Of a stretch of 7,799 nucleotides of DNA, positions 7,465-7,799 are shown one piece after another. The first letter of the stretch is position 1, and each line of letters opens with the position of its first letter. The stretch is from Aquisalimonas sp. (GTDB taxonomy: Bacteria; Pseudomonadota; Gammaproteobacteria; Nitrococcales; Aquisalimonadaceae): contig SKYZ01000006.1 of NCBI GenBank assembly GCA_007127625.1, positions 1-7,799 of the forward strand. The letters are read 5' to 3'. Under the pieces are notes generated by a model. That model was given only the letters and a program-made list of their open reading frames with translations. It was not told the DNA's origin and ran no database searches. Position numbers and translations under genes: made by a program.

Positions 7465-7799
7465 ATGCAGACCTGGCTGACCGACGCGATCAAGAACACC
7501 CCCGAGGGGCAGGAAGCCGACCGCATCCTGCGCAAGTGCACCCACTGCGGCTTCTGCCTGGCCACCTGCCCCACCTATCAGCTGGTGGGCAACGAGCTGG
7601 ACAGCCCGCGGGGACGCATCTATCTCATGAAGCAGGTCCTGGAGGGGCAGGCCGCCACCGGGACCACCCAGGTGCACCTGGACCGCTGCCTGACCTGTCG
7701 CAACTGCGAGTCCACCTGCCCCTCCGGCGTGGAGTACGGGCGGCTGGTGGACATCGGCCGTTCACTGGTGGAGGAGCAGGTGCCGCGCTCGGGCCAGGC
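7465..7799 (+). CDS. glcF: Glycolate oxidase iron-sulfur subunit GlcF (N-terminal part, cut by right edge)
   Basis: The first 111 codons of GlcF, the iron-sulfur subunit that carries electrons from the flavin subunits to the membrane quinone pool. It starts MQTWLTDAIKNTPEGQEADR. Two complete 4Fe-4S ferredoxin-type motifs follow: Cys25-x2-Cys28-x2-Cys31-x3-Cys35 (CTHCGFCLATCP) and Cys75-x2-Cys78-x2-Cys81-x3-Cys85 (CLTCRNCESTCP). The conserved segment SPRGRIYLMKQVLEG sits between them. The spacing CxxCxxCxxxCP in both motifs is typical for GlcF. The CCG-type heterodisulfide-reductase-like domains expected in the C-terminal two thirds lie outside the window. The ATG at 7465 has only a weak GGA (7455-7457) upstream, but the N-terminal match to the family supports it. 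The 39 bases between glcE and glcF contain nothing notable. Confidence 0.95.
   Translation, partial: MQTWLTDAIKNTPEGQEADRILRKCTHCGFCLATCPTYQLVGNELDSPRGRIYLMKQVLEGQAATGTTQVHLDRCLTCRNCESTCPSGVEYGRLVDIGRSLVEEQVPRSGQ

Noticed and set aside
6307..7677. A 456-codon open frame on the minus strand opposite glcE/glcF
   Set aside because: It is antisense to clearly recognised glcE and glcF, resembles no family, and is explained by high GC content at third positions leaving few stops on the opposite strand.
1..7799. A previously undescribed defence, mobile or RNA-based system
   Set aside because: All stretches over 230 bases are covered by recognised genes. No direct-repeat arrays, transposase, integrase, toxin-antitoxin pair or structured RNA candidate was seen on either strand.

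Overview
The window is high-GC, densely packed bacterial DNA. Nearly all of it can be assigned to known protein families. The closest recognisable relatives of PpsA, PpsR, GlcDEF, YqiB and IscR are the gammaproteobacterial forms, with lengths and motif positions close to those of E. coli. I therefore read it as a chromosomal segment of a GC-rich gammaproteobacterium. An Ectothiorhodospiraceae- or Halomonas-like organism is possible, but nothing here settles the genus. I see no tRNA or rRNA genes, insertion sequences, CRISPR arrays, prophage genes or long repeats.

Layout from left to right. (1) The C-terminal end of a plus-strand gene, probably a glycerophosphodiester phosphodiesterase, stops at 211. 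(2) A minus-strand cluster meets it tail to tail. In transcription order it is ppsR (2108 to 1287), a YqiB/DUF1249 gene (1245 to 760) and an IscR/Rrf2-type regulator (698 to 228), with gaps of 41 and 61 bases. (3) A divergent intergenic region of about 220 bases leads to ppsA on the plus strand. Its best start is a TTG at 2330, and it ends at 4711. (4) A GC-rich hairpin that looks like a terminator follows ppsA. (5) A glycolate oxidase operon follows: glcD (4843-6336), glcE (6358-7425) and glcF (from 7465, cut by the right edge).

How the genes fit together. PpsA makes PEP from pyruvate. The divergently encoded PpsR is its dedicated kinase/phosphorylase, and the target Thr-Cys-His triad is intact in PpsA. 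GlcDEF oxidises glycolate to glyoxylate, which feeds two- and three-carbon metabolism. The neighbourhood therefore suggests growth on small organic acids and gluconeogenesis, although co-regulation of the two blocks is inference only.

The most unusual item is the IscR-like protein. It keeps the IscR DNA-binding head and three of the four known cluster ligands (Cys92, Cys104, His107). It has Ser where IscR has Cys98, and two extra cysteines (Cys111, Cys115) just downstream. It also lies away from any isc genes visible here. I found no clearly novel multi-gene system; the rest is ordinary core metabolism.
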